From Topomyia yanbarensis (taxonomy: Eukaryota > Arthropoda > Insecta > Diptera > Culicidae), in the NCBI RefSeq assembly GCF_030247195.1, contig NC_080671.1:12477343-12541342 (forward strand): DNA of 64,000 bases, given 5' to 3'. The notes beneath the pieces were generated by a model. The model had not been told where the DNA came from. It saw nothing but the letters and a program-made list of their open reading frames with translations, and searched no databases. Below, one piece after another: positions 11,200 to 21,927 of this stretch; within the stretch, counting starts at the first letter, position 1, and each line of letters begins with the position of its first letter. The translations under genes were made by a program, and so were the position numbers.

Positions 11200-11345
11200 C
11201 ATGACGGAAATCGATGGTCGAAGCCATTTTAAAATTCAAGATGACGCCTTCCGGTTTAGAAATTTTCAATAACCTTAACAATATGGGTATTGTCGGAAAT
11301 AGGCTCAGGAGTACATGGCGGAAATCGGTGTCTGAAGCAAATTTA
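11200..11345 (+). repeat. Dispersed repeat, 'TTCCGGTTT...ATGGGTATT' family, copy 1
   Basis: Words in the order AAGATGACG, CTTCCGGTTT, then AATATGGGTATTGTCGGAA recur at 12000-12070 (AAGATTGCGACTACCGGTTT ... GAGCATTTTTGGTA) and at 32362-32440 (AAGATGGTGACTTCCGGTTT ... ATATGGGTAATTTTAGAAC). Three diverged copies of one family are therefore present. Boundaries and class are unknown. Confidence 0.5.
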
Positions 11346-11599
11346 AAATCGTGTTGTATGAAGCTATATATTTATATATTATTTCTATAAATACAGGGCA
11401 TAATGAGTTCTGATTTTCGGTATTCGTTAGCTAACTAATTGTCACAGAAATTCATGGGATTTGCAGCAATAGGAACCGAAATTAGCGATTGCACCATTAT
11501 TGGTACATTCATATAGTGGTACAAGCGGTTTCTAATACATGAATTGGTCAATAAACAATCTTTATATTTTTTCTATGAAACAGGGAGTGAAACCATTCG

Positions 11600-11840
11600 T
11601 TTAACCCCTCCCCAAGGTTGAAGGGTTTGACGGTATTGCAAACATCATCAAGCATATTGCGTACATCAGTGCTACAGAACCTCTGACAGACAATTGCTTT
11701 AAGATGGTTATTGTATTACGTTTCGATAGTGGTGCATCGAGGAGACCGAGAGGGCTTATGCGCCTTTTTTATGTTCTATGTTTTTCATACTCTGCACCTG
11801 CGCATACCAACGCTCAACCACTAGACTGTACGCGGTGGCG
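11600..11840 (+). repeat. Partial copy of family A retroposon interior
   Basis: GACGGTATTGCAAACATCATCAAG and, about 90 bp later, CGATAGTGGTGCATCGAGGAG followed by GAGGGCTTATG match 56950-57185 (ATGGTATTGTAAACATCATC, then CGATAGTGGTGTATCGAGGAG). That region lies inside the 2.7 kb retroposon at 56336-59020. This copy lacks the family's tandem modules and tail, so it is an internal or truncated fragment. The short ORFs across it are not supported. Confidence 0.55.
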
Positions 11841-12000
11841 TGGCCGACTGGCGGGTCGACGTGGATTGACTTTTGCTGTGTGCCGTGTTTGCAAATATTG
11901 TTCCACAATTTGATGGCGGTATTCGTGGACGGGGCTCACAGTGGGAGTCATTGTGTTTCCATTTATCGATCGACTTCGTCATCGTGCATAGACTAATTGA

Positions 12001-12072
12001 AATCTAAGATTGCGACTACCGGTTTTGATAAATTCTCTACAGCTTCAACAAAATGAGCATTTTTGGTATGGA
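12001..12072 (+). repeat. Dispersed repeat, 'TTCCGGTTT...ATGGGTATT' family, copy 2
   Basis: It carries the same ordered words as at 11200-11345 and 32362-32440. A MITE begins immediately downstream, so the MITE appears to have landed in this older repeat. Confidence 0.45.
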
Positions 12073-12333
12073 ACAATTGGTCGGTGTTAAATCAGACCGA
12101 ATTAAGTGACATTGTAGCGATTTCGAGAAAAACTAGTTTAAAGTTTGCTTCGCAGCATCCTTTACGTTATAATTTTAAATTAATTGTAACCATAACTCTT
12201 GCTTATTGTCACATATTTCAAATCTGGCAAAAGTCTAATGTAGTAGAAGAAATTCTGTATCGAGCGCTATTAATATCTCTTTTTTCAAGATTTTGCGACT
12301 TAGTCCGGTCTGACTGAACACCGACGAATTATG
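12073..12333. mobile_element. MITE, TTGGTCGGTGTTAAGTCAGACC family, copy 1
   Basis: The left end reads AATTGGTCGGTGTTAAATC, then AGACCGAATTAAGTGAC. The right end reads TTGCGACTTAGTCCGGTC, then TGACTGAACACCGACGAATT. The ends are inverted copies of about 35 bp. The 190 bp between them is shared in order with 31452-31710 (for example CATATTTCAAATCTGGCAAA) and, for its right half, with 62922-63042. No transposase is present. The 84-codon ORF across it is not credible, since other copies break it. Confidence 0.8.
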
Positions 12334-15212
12334 GAGTAGATATAAATATAGTGATTAGTGATGATATTGTTATAGTAAATTTTGTCCAACCGCAAATTGC
12401 TACTTTGGCCTTCAAAATGATGTCAATCACCGATTTCCGTCATCTACTCGTTATACGTTATCCAACTAGATAAATTCAGAATATTCCGCAAACAACCAAT
12501 GTGCATCAAGAAAAAAAAAAACTTAAAATTCAGAGATACAGAAATAAAGAAACAAAAACTGTAAATTGATTGATGGTAATACAATAGTAAAATCCGGCAA
12601 TCGATTAAATCTTCTTGGATCCAAGAATCCTGGAATTCCGTTTCATAGAAAGAAGCCAACTGATCAGTAGTCAATTCCCACTAACACTAAGACTCTCCCC
12701 TGGTCAGGGCCCAAAAACATACGAAGATGAATATACGAACTTTTATATTATCCAATCAACATTTTGACAAGCGTATAGCGACAAACGCTCCATCGCAATA
12801 TTTGGCACCGTAGAAAATGACAATCCTCAATCTTTTGCTCTCGTTGTTGTTGTTGCGTTACAAACGTGCATCACATCTGTTGCACATTCTTCTACCTCGC
12901 TTTTTCCGCTCATTTCTCAGTCTTCTTCATTGTGTGTGCGCGCCTGTTTTGAAAACTTTTTTACTTTTTTTCGTTACGGAAGATGTCAATTCCAATAACA
13001 TAATATTTAACGACAAGCGAAGCAAAGCGGAATGAATGGATACTCGGACTCGGTGAGAGTCTGTAGTGTGCGGAAAGAATAATGGGATATTTACAACCGG
13101 GAGGGAAATGCTGGCTCGCGGACATCGGGTGATCCGTCTTTTGCGTGAAAATGTTGCCAATGTTGATTCTCGGGAGAAAAAAACTAATTTATTATAGGGT
13201 TACCGTGCCCTAATTCATCTTAGCACTTCTATTCATCCTACCCATTTGAACACATTAGTTAGAGCAGTATCTGCTCTCTCTATTCAACGCATTGGCTCAA
13301 ATGGTAGGACGAATAAGGGTGCGTTGTACTCGACTTTTCACTTCGCTCAAACGGAAGTATTTTACATTTTCCAGGCGAGATTTTTTATTGTACTGCTTCC
13401 TAGGAACGAAGCAAAGATGTTGATACCGATTTAAGAGCATTCCAATCACTGAAAGCCGAGTTATCCGCGAAAGAGTGTGATATCCCGACTAATGAGATGA
13501 ATAAGGGCTCGTCTACCCTATTTGCCTTCAATGTGACAAAGAATACTCTCAAACGCATTTTGTTGGAAAACATTCCTGCTCTAAATTAATTATATTCATT
13601 TAGTTTATTCCCCTACTGACTACTGTCTTCCAAAATAGCCAGACAACCGCGCATAACAAGAGTTGACTGTACTAGTGTTTTGACGGAATTCCTTTACGAT
13701 TTCAGACGTCGCCATTCCAAACAGTCAATAGGAGCCTCATTCCAGTAATTTGCGTTATCAAGTCAGTCTCATTTTAATGACATTTTTTCGGCGATAACGA
13801 GACACATCAGCAAACGCAAAGACGTCCGACGACCATCACAAAAGAAGAAGCAGAATAAGACGAAAGAAAATAAACCAAACGGCCGCGTTCTACGAAGCGG
13901 AACCGATCACTCACACGTCTGCAGCAAACACAAACTCACAACGCCGCGCACCACCAGCAACATCAGCTATCAATTCCCAGCGCTCCGAGTTCTGTTCCAG
14001 GCCAGCTGCTTCAGCTTTAACACACCGAGCGATGGTTTGCTTGCTCCCCGCTTTTTTCCAGTTTCAGTCAGTAATGACATCGACCTGGCTAAATATCCGG
14101 GTGTAGCAAACAGCAACGACATCCATCCAAAGGGCTTTTTGGGGATTCGGTTGATTTATGCTTTTCTTGCGCTGCTGCTGCTGCGCTCGGACGGGGAAGC
14201 CATTCATGGTTTCTTCGTTCGTCTTCGTCAGCTGGATCAAGCAACAACACAAAAATAAAACTCGTCAGTGGGAGTTGGTCGACCCTTGCTTCGTGTAGCT
14301 ATTACGGGGAAGGGTCAGTTTTATTGGGGCCATTTAAATGTGTCCGAAATGATTTTCACCGAGAAAGTCGAGAGTTTCGGAACAGGCCGGGCGGGAATGA
14401 AGTGACCTATATTTTTCGAAGCGCCTGATAGTTGCATGATCCCCGATTAGAAGGTTCTGTGCAGTTGCATTGAGGTCAATTTTAACAAGCTCCATTCCCA
14501 TCACACAGTCGATTCAATGGCGCTGAACAAGATGTCAAATTTAGAAAACGTAGATGTCTGTCAACCCCCGAGACAGCCTCGGAACCTGTCTGAAGATGCA
14601 AAGATTTACACTTGAAAAAGCAGACAACCGGTAATTGCAAAGGGAAATCTAATCTGGCTCTGCGCCACTGCGGGTGGAATGAAAATCGAAAGAGGAGAAC
14701 TTTTTCTGCCAGCATCTCTGATACGGGCGACTTGGCTCCCGGAAGATCAAAAACGCCACATCAAGCTAGCCACCAAAGACTACGATAAGGCATTGCTGGT
14801 GACGGCGGGGGCTCAACGTTTGCATGTTTGCCGTTCTCGCGAATGCTTCTGGTTAATGACTTCCCGATGGGGGAGTGGATTATACTAAGCAGCAGTTTTC
14901 ACACACGAGTGTCTGTGCGGTAAGAAAGAGAATGAATGAGTGAGCCAGTCGTCAACGGATAATCTACTGTGTGAGGAGTTTTCCGGCGGATTGCCAAAGG
15001 CGTCAGTTCAGAAATCTCTGACATTATGGTTATAGCTTTCTACGAAAGAGTATTGATTTTGAAGTAATTTAGAATTTGGAATGTATAAGGTATCATTTTA
15101 AATCTATTTTCAAGTGAAGTTACGTTTGAACATAGAGGTCCCGTTCCAAAATTTTCGGCTTTTAGCTTTGTGTTGAATGTTTTTTACGCCATCTGATAGG
15201 GGTAAGGAACAC
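12334..15212. other. Unique-looking DNA, no gene recognised
   Basis: From 13800 to 14900 the sequence is noticeably richer in G and C than its neighbours and lacks recognisable repeats, so it is a reasonable place to look for a regulatory region or exon. ORFs of up to 77 codons occur on both strands without recognisable domains. No splice pair or promoter stands out strongly. Confidence 0.35.
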
Positions 15213-15430
15213 TAGAGTGGCAAGAAAAAAATAGCACTAAGTCGATTCCTAGTCCCAACAAGAGTACTTGCTCCAAATTTGAAGCGAATCGGACAAGTCT
15301 AGCTACCAGACCAACGTGCCTGAAGTTTGTACAGGATTTTTCGACAGGGTCCATGGAGAAAGCCCATTAGATCGCTAGGTGGCACTGTATACATCAAATT
15401 ATCACTGAACAATGGAATAGGAAGGATACT
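15213..15430 (+). repeat. Single arm of the hAT-like foldback element
   Basis: It starts TAGAGTGGCAAGAAAAAAAT, the same terminus as the complete foldback at 29530. It continues through GTCGATTCCTAGTCCCA, GAGTACTTGCTCCAAATTTG, GGACAAGTCTAGCTACC and GGTGGCACTGTATACATC before similarity fades near 15430. No opposing arm or closing terminus was found downstream, so this is a solo or truncated arm. Confidence 0.7.
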
Positions 15431-16852
15431 TTTAAAAAGGCGGAATTTTCGTGAAAATGATCATTTTTTATTTCAAATGCCTAAATTGACAAAATTATCT
15501 CGAAAACTCAACATAAGGGTTAGGTATTTTTACATAGAATGTTTATGCAGAGTTTGAAAGAAATCCGTTAAAAAGTTTTTGAATGGCAGCTAACACCGCA
15601 AATCTTGTTTTTTTCAGAGAAATTCTACAAAAAGATTCGTCACCAAGTCGTTTGTCAATATTTTTGCATAGAAAAATTACAAAATATTGTTGAAATGATA
15701 TACTATAATGTACAACAGTTTTGATGAATTAACTTCACGCAAAGTTCTGAACAAATCGCAAAAGAAACGACTGATAAATACCGATAGGCCATTACTTACA
15801 AATCTAAATGTTTACTGTTCGATATATTTGACTCGATAGACAGCAGCAGTTATTTCGTGCTTATATACTGGTAACGACCTGGTCCGAGCGGTTGTTGCTG
15901 CCGATGTCCATTCCGCGTGACCACAAAACACAGAATAAATAATTTTCAAACGTACAACTTTATTTATTAGTAGCCATCAAATGGGACGGTGCAAATAATG
16001 CAATAAAATGGTAAGTCGCCGGTCAAACAGTAAACGATCAATTAGAGGCAAGCTTCCCACCCGGCAATTTATTTCCCGGAAATACCGGGATTTTTGTATT
16101 TCTGATTATACCCGAATCACGCGATTTATGTTCCCGTGAAGTTGAATTTATAATTTTTATTTCAAAAGATTACTGTGTTTCAAAATAAATCCATTATTCT
16201 TTTAAAATAAAAGTGAAAAAATCAACTTCACTGGAACATAAGACGAATTTCGCGCCAACTCGAACAAATGTTGGCAGCATCCTCTCAGATTTTAATGAAA
16301 CTTTCTGTACATGATAACTTTATCACAAAAAGCCACTTTGCATACTTTGTTTTTCAAAAAATGATCTAGACTGTTTTTTGAAAAGGGCCAAACTTTTTTT
16401 TTACCAATTTTTTTCAAAGGCCTATAGTCTAAAAATGACAAATCCTACAAAAGAATGTAGGAGTGATTTCACAAAAATAGTCAATTTTTTTAATAAAAAT
16501 GTTGCGAAAATTCTTCATCGACTCCCACACTGAAAAAAATAGATTTTAAAAATTTAAAGCCGATTTGCAAAAAAAACATCTTCAATTTGGATAAAATTTT
16601 GTTCCAAGATAGGTAATTATGTTCCCTACCTACCGTCAAAATTTCATGTTGGGCACTTTCAAGGAAGAAAAGTCATTTAAAAAAACTTTTCCTTGTCCAA
16701 ACTGATTTTTTTCAGTGTATTTTTATTGAAAACTAAACCAATGAAAGTCATAATCATCTCAGAATCCGATTTTCCTACTGCTAGTTGCCTGATACACGCA
16801 AAAAGTATCAGTACCGAGTTTGGTATATATTCATAACAAACTTGAATGAACA
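15431..16852. other. Unrecognised AT-rich DNA
   Basis: Homopolymer A and T runs are frequent. No repeat ends, no conserved ORF and no convincing splice signals were found. Confidence 0.4.
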
Positions 16853-17003
16853 CTGGAAAACTCGAAGACTGGAAGACTAGAAAACTGGAAGACACGAAGA
16901 CTGGAAGAATGGAATACTGGAAGACTGAAAGATTGAAAGACTGAAAGACTGGAAGACTCGAAGACTGGAAGACTAGAAGATTGGAAGACTGAAAGACTGC
17001 AGT
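16853..17003 (+). repeat. Minisatellite of a 9-10 bp GAAGACTGG unit
   Basis: About 15 imperfect tandem copies of GGAAGACT(G/A/C)GAAGACT occur, with variants such as GAAAACT, GAAGAAT and GAATACT. The array is purine-rich on the plus strand. It ends a few bases before the transposase-like fossil at 17008. A minus-strand ORF running through it encodes only low-complexity sequence. Confidence 0.85.
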
Positions 17004-17007
17004 TCAG

Positions 17008-17345
17008 TTGTTCATCTCAAAAATGATGAATTTTATGAAACAATTGACAAACTTTTCTAAAATATATTTTATGTCTGATGGAGTAGCAGCGCAATACAAA
17101 AATAAGAAAAACTTCGCAAGCTTGTGTAGATTACAGTCAAAGTATGAATTAAGCTCAGAATGGCATTTTTTGCAACTTCCCACGGAAAAGGACCCTGTAA
17201 TGCTATTGGTGGCACACTCAAGCGGATGTCGAGCTCGAAAAACAAATTCTACAGTTTTGTGCCTATTCTTGGTGGCAAAGTAGAGGCAAAAAGGTTTTCT
17301 AATTCGGAAGATGAACAAAAAATATTTTCCTTTTATCCAAAATAA
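17008..17345 (+). pseudogene. Frameshifted transposase-like fragment
   Basis: One frame reads FSKIYFMSDGVAAQYKNKKN and continues to SEWHF (to about 17170). The next frame then continues in register as FFATSHGKGPCNAIGGTLKR (about 17163-17222). One missing base near the T run at 17165-17171 explains the switch. The arrangement SDG..QYKN, then WHFFATSHGKGPC..IGGT, is one I associate with uncharacterised, repeat-associated insect proteins that resemble transposases. The two acidic positions could be part of a DDE-type site, but the second (usually CD.IGG) reads CN.IGG here. Only about 90 residues survive and no start or terminal repeats were found. The assignment to a transposase is inference. 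Confidence 0.55.
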
Positions 17346-17859
17346 CAATACAAAATAGCATGCATGAAGATAGTTTTAAAACAAATGATATACATAAAAA
17401 TAAATAAATAATTAACAATTTGTATGCCGTTCTTCGCATAATTGTCGCAATATTTTATAATATATCTAATATTATGGTATACGAGTCGCACTTCCATCTA
17501 CCCTTTGCTGAATGAATGTGTTGTTTCTTACTTTGCTCTATCTTTCTCGGCGACATCCAAAAAAACACGGAAATATGCAAACGACCACACGATTATAGAA
17601 ACACGAAATTACAAACGTGCTAGCATCCCGGGCAAATTCTCATGGGTTCAAACACCATATAACCCCGTAAAGATACCATGAATATGGTCCGCGCTAAATT
17701 TCACAACCGTCAAAACATCACAAAATGGACTCAAAATCCCATAAATATATCAGAGTATGGATTTTACATGGCATCATCCGGACCATGGTGAAGGTGTTAT
17801 CTTGGGTTAAACTCACGTCAATCACTATAAAAACACCATGCAAAGGGCGTGAATTTGGA
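17346..17859. other. Unrecognised DNA
   Basis: An ORF at 17442-17681 has no recognisable domain. Some words such as AAACACGAAATTACAAACG resemble family A modules, but too weakly to draw limits. Confidence 0.3.
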
Positions 17860-18180
17860 GCATGGGGGAATTATGAGCTTTTCGTTTGCTTGGGATACAC
17901 GACATACAAACGGCCACGCTATAAAGAAAACGCACACAAAGACATACAAACGCTCGAGCTTTTCGCTATAATACTAATCCTGTTGCAAAAGCGATCATTC
18001 ACGCCCATGATCTCGCCATCATTGAACCCTGTCGGCGATTAACCTATTCACCGCGAGAGACAATCGAAATAATCATGATTTTTTCTCAATATCTTTATGA
18101 CTACGACCATCACGAAGTCCCAGAGCGCCATAACCGAACATTCTAGTGATATGGGGAAACGCACCCCATTATAAATCTGA
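17860..18180 (+). repeat. Diverged family A fragment
   Basis: GACATACAAACG, ACAAACGCTCGAGC with TTCGC, and CGCCCATGATCTCGC follow the same order as in the family A copies at 21150-21250 and 58730-58810. Similarity is patchy and ends are not defined. The ORF at 17725-18042 spans it and is not considered real. Confidence 0.4.
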
Positions 18181-18424
18181 ATCATATATTCGAAACCGCG
18201 AATCGCGCGAACGTTCCAAAGCCCACGCGAATAAGCTTTTCCTAAATTGCCGCGGATTGATTCTTCAAACGAATGTAGTTCGATCGAATCCCGACACCCG
18301 TTTGATTTGGCTGTCGTGATTGAGATTAGAAATCACATTCGTTCAAAAAAGTGATCCGTCATAATTCTGAATAAGGCTCATTAATAAAAATAACATGCGC
18401 AAAAATATATGACGACGAAAATTC

Positions 18425-18840
18425 AGAGGGCCTTCTCCTTATATATATATAGCATTGTCTTACGACGAATCAACATGCTTCTCATTTGACTAGTGAACGA
18501 TGACTGAAGTGCAAAAGTCTCACGGGCATATTTAACTTCACAATATGTGATTAAGTCTCATAGGTGCACCATATTGACGGCTCTACCTGGAATAGACTGG
18601 AAAATTTCGCTTTCGAAAAATTTGTCTAAGAATCCGTTCTTGCGTTGTTTATAGAAATCACGCTTACCTCGTAGTTTAATACTCAATTTGTGCACATTTT
18701 TTCGAACGATTAGTGCAAACATTGTGTAATTTCGTTCAGTACAATGAAAGTTACTAACGTTCAAAAACTCTCCTTCGAGTTTTATCAGAAATTTTGAAAA
18801 GGATTCCCTATATGGAAAGGTCAATCGTAGTCACGACAAA
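18425..18840 (-). repeat. Dispersed repeat with protein-like frame (RAVNMVHL), copy 1
   Basis: Read on the minus strand this matches 42870-43190 in order: TTTTGTCGTGACTACG, ACCTTTCCATATAG, AGAGCCGTCAATATGGTGCA, then CATCGTTCACTAGTC and AATGAGAAGCATGT. Both copies encode RAVNMVHL followed, after a stop here, by DLI.YC, which suggests an ancestral coding sequence. An 88-codon frame ends at that motif (18558-18824). I do not recognise the protein. Each copy lies just upstream of, and divergent from, a mariner-type transposase, which may be coincidence or a shared composite origin. Confidence 0.55.
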
Positions 18841-19128
18841 ATAGTTGTAAATTTCATCAACGCTAGCACAATATTATTTATAAAAAAATTTGCAATCTTA
18901 ATAAAAAAGATGGACAGTTAATGTCTGGAACATTACCGGAGCATCGTGATTACACTTAGGGCTATTAATCTTAACATGTCCAATTTAAGGGATTTTACAC
19001 CCATTTTGATTCAAAACTCTATGGGTCAACAAGCATGAAAAACTGGATCGTCTGAGTAGTTGTGACAGTTGGGTCAGAAATGGATGCAGAACTGGCGTAC
19101 ATGATAGATTAGTGGGTAACCCTTTCTA

Positions 19129-20415
19129 AAAGGCGAACACGAAATTATTGCGACACATTCAACAGGGCATAACTTTTTTACCATTGGGTAAAAATCAACC
19201 AAATTTTGCACACTTTCTCATTGATGTGTATTGTTTACATGCTGTCAAACTCGAAGTCGTGTTTTTCGATTCAACGAAAATGGAGGTGAACCAACGCGAG
19301 TCGAGAGAACAAATTCTTTCCAAACACCTTGAATTTCCTGACCTGTCGCACCGGCAGTTGGGAAAAATGTTGAACATTCACCATTCAACCGTCTCCAGAG
19401 TGTTGAAGCGGTTGACGTTGGACCACGGCAAAGGAGCTGGAAGAAAACCAGGACCGGAGAACAAAAAGACGGAGGGAAAGGTGAAGCGGATGATTAAAGC
19501 AAATCCCAACGTCTCAAGCCGTGATTTGGCTAAAAAGATCGGCATGTCGCAGAGCTACGTCCAGAATGCAAAGAGGAGAGCTGGACTACATACCTACAAG
19601 GTACAGAACTTCCCAAACCGCGATGAGCGGCAACAATCGACGGCTAAAACTTGGGCACGGAAGCTCTACGAGAAGATGCTGACAAAATATGGCTGCTGTG
19701 TGATGGACGACGAAACGTATATAAAAGCCGATTTTAAGTAAATTCCGGGGTTGGAGTTTTTCACCGGCAAGAATAAGTTCTATGTGGACGACAAATTTAA
19801 GAACAAGAAAATGTCGAAGTTCGCCTCCAAATATCTCATTTGGCAGGCCATCTGCTCTTGCGAACTGAGGAGTGAGCCTTTCGTGACAAAGGGCACAATA
19901 ATTGGCGAGATCTACAAATCTGAGTGCCTCGAGAAGCGCCTTTTGCCGTTCTTGCAGCAGCACGACGAAGCTCCGCTATTTTGGCCAGATTTGGCATCAT
20001 GCCACTATTCTAAAAGTGTCCTGGAGTGGTATGAGGCCAATTCTGTCCATTTTGTTCCAAAGGACATGAATCCGCCAAACTGTCCGGAGCTGCGCCCGGT
20101 GGAGTAGTACTGGGCAATGATGAAGCGGGAACTTCGGAAAAGCAAGAAGACAGTCAAAGACGAGAAGGACATGTTAAGAAAATGAAGAAAAAAAACTGAG
20201 AAACTGGTACCGGATGACACTGTAAAGACTTTGATGGAGGGCATCAAGCGAAAATGCATTCAATTTTACACTCAAGGCTCCGTCGATTAACTTTTCTTTT
20301 GATTTTTGAAATAAATATATGTATAAAACTACCCTAAAATTTTGGTTTGATTTCAAACATTATAAGAAAATTGGCATGACATTTTCGGTGTCGCTATAAC
20401 TTCGAGTTCGCCCTT
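19129..20415 (+). mobile_element. ITmD37E mariner-type transposon, full length
   Basis: The ends are inverted repeats of about 28 bp with 4 mismatches by eye: AAAGGCGAACACG...GCGACAC at 19129-19156, and the reverse complement of AAGGGCGAACTCG...GCGACAC at 20388-20415. TA dinucleotides flank both ends (19127-19128 and 20416-20417), the target duplication of IS630-Tc1-mariner elements. The 1287 bp length and a single transposase frame fit the family. The transposase inside carries three nonsense codons, so this copy cannot mobilise itself, though its intact ends could in principle be recognised by an enzyme from another copy. The D-37-E spacing places it with the mosquito ITmD37E elements. Confidence 0.93.
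19280..20290 (+). pseudogene. ITmD37E transposase with three in-frame stops
   Basis: The start ATG at 19280 opens on MEVNQRESREQILSKHLEF and gives a 337-codon frame ending at TAA 20288-20290. There are no frameshifts, but stops occur at codon 154 (TAA, 19739), codon 276 (TAG, 20105) and codon 302 (TGA, 20183). Domains in order: a first helix-turn-helix at about residues 10-50 (SHRQLGKMLNIHHSTVSRVL); a GRKPG linker near 58, like the GRPR-type motif of the family; a second helix-turn-helix at about 70-106 (SSRDLAKKIGMSQSYVQNAK); and the catalytic core. Catalytic acids are D144 (MDDETY), D237 (WPDLASCHYS) and E275 (LRPVE), with 37 residues between the last two. All three acids survive, so the stops look recent relative to overall decay. 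The product would cut and rejoin the element at TA sites in nuclear DNA. Confidence 0.93.
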
Positions 20416-20699
20416 TAGGATTCGTTGGTCATTTTTAATGGTGTTTAATTCGTGCATTTGATTCAAATAGTTCGGGAAGATCGGATTAGATAAATTAAAG
20501 TATGATTAGTTTACCGACGCATGTGAATCATCCATTACCGGTCAGCATAGCATGATAAAATTGCAACAGAATGCTATTGTCATTAATTGTAAATAACTAT
20601 CAAGTGCTGACATTAGACGAGTTCAAATAATTCGATTGCATGTAACATGTCTGCTTTTCATATACTTCATTAGTGTGTTTTTGTTGTACTTCTAGTAGT
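20416..20699. other. Unrecognised AT-rich spacer
   Basis: Nothing supported between the mariner element and the first family A words. The ORFs overlapping from the minus strand are shadows of the transposase frame. Confidence 0.4.
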
Positions 20700-21927
20700 T
20701 AGCTTTTCCACTACTCATGTGTACCAAAAATGATACCAGTCAATTTATACGCTTTTACTTAATCTCTTTGCATCTTTTTGTCTTTACACAGAATGTTAAT
20801 CGCATATTCTCTCATATACACTCACAATCTCTTATTCCGAACGTACAAATGCTCGTGGATTTCGCGATAACACAAACCTGGTCACAAACACGAACATGCA
20901 ATTGCAATCATCCACACATACTTAATTACTGGTAATTAGGTGAACTTTTTAGCACCTATAAATGCACAAACGCATTCTCAATCCACCGTTCACGTGATCA
21001 TGAAATGGTCTCGTCTTGAAGTCCCTACTGTCGATACTAGCAGCCTAAACTCATGGCTTCAGTTTCACCAATAAAAAAATCTCACTCATATCTACTAGAT
21101 AACACGTTCCATGGCAGCATGACTCTAGTGATATGGGGGGAGGTTACATACATGCTAGGGCAAGCGACAAGCATGTTAACTTACAAACGCTCGAGGTCTT
21201 CGCGATCATCCACACACACCTACGCCCGAGATCTAGCAAAAAGGATAAGACCCTGGTGACTAAGTTAACGTTTTAGCACTTATAAATTTACAAAGGCGCT
21301 CTCAAGAATAAACATAAAAATGGCCGAGTGTACGCGATCATTGATCGGTTGCGTCCGGAAATCCCCCTGCTCTTGGGCCTTGCAGCCTAGGGCCAGGCTG
21401 TTCAGTTGGACCAATAAAAATGACGCTCATGTGCACTAGACAACTGGTTCCATGGTGACGTGACTGGGAGCTCTAGTGATAAGGAAGAACTCACTCTCTT
21501 CTAGCACCTGAACCGTACACTGAAATTGAAGTATCAACGCCCACGCGATCGAACACCTTTTTACTTACAAACGCCCGAGCCGTTCGCGATGATACACAAA
21601 CATGCAAACGTGATCATCAACACACAACTACGCCCAAGATTTTGCAAACACAAAAATGCCCTGATGGTTTAGCGAACGCTTTAGTATTTGTAATCTGATC
21701 AACGCGGTCTCAAGAGCGAACAAATAAACGCTCATTCCCGCGCGATCGTGAAGTCCCTATGCCCGCCCATATGAACCGTATACTTAATATCAGAATCACG
21801 GCCCGCTGCAAATGGGCTTAAGCAGTGTTTAGTAGGTGATATTTTCCGTCTTGTCTGCAATTGTAGAGGGATTCTGACGGAGAACTCTTCCGAGCTCTAC
21901 AGCTTCCATAGGACAACTCTCGAAAAA
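20700..21927 (+). repeat. Family A dispersed repeat with tandem modules and 3' tail
   Basis: Diverged modules of about 400 bp follow one another, each carrying the ordered words CTCAA, GATCATGAA..GGT, GTCCGGAA, CAGTTGGACCAATAAAA, CTCATRTCCACTAGA, GTTCCATGGTGACATGAC, TCTAGTGATA, GAACCGTACA and TTACAAACGC..GAG..TTCGCGAT. The run ends with AATCACGGCCCGCT, GATTCTGACGGAGAACTC and GGACAACTCTCGAAAAAAC at 21905-21927, the same tail seen at 59014 and 62924. The A-rich end gives plus orientation. ORFs across the region are not supported. No TSD was found for this copy. Confidence 0.7.
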
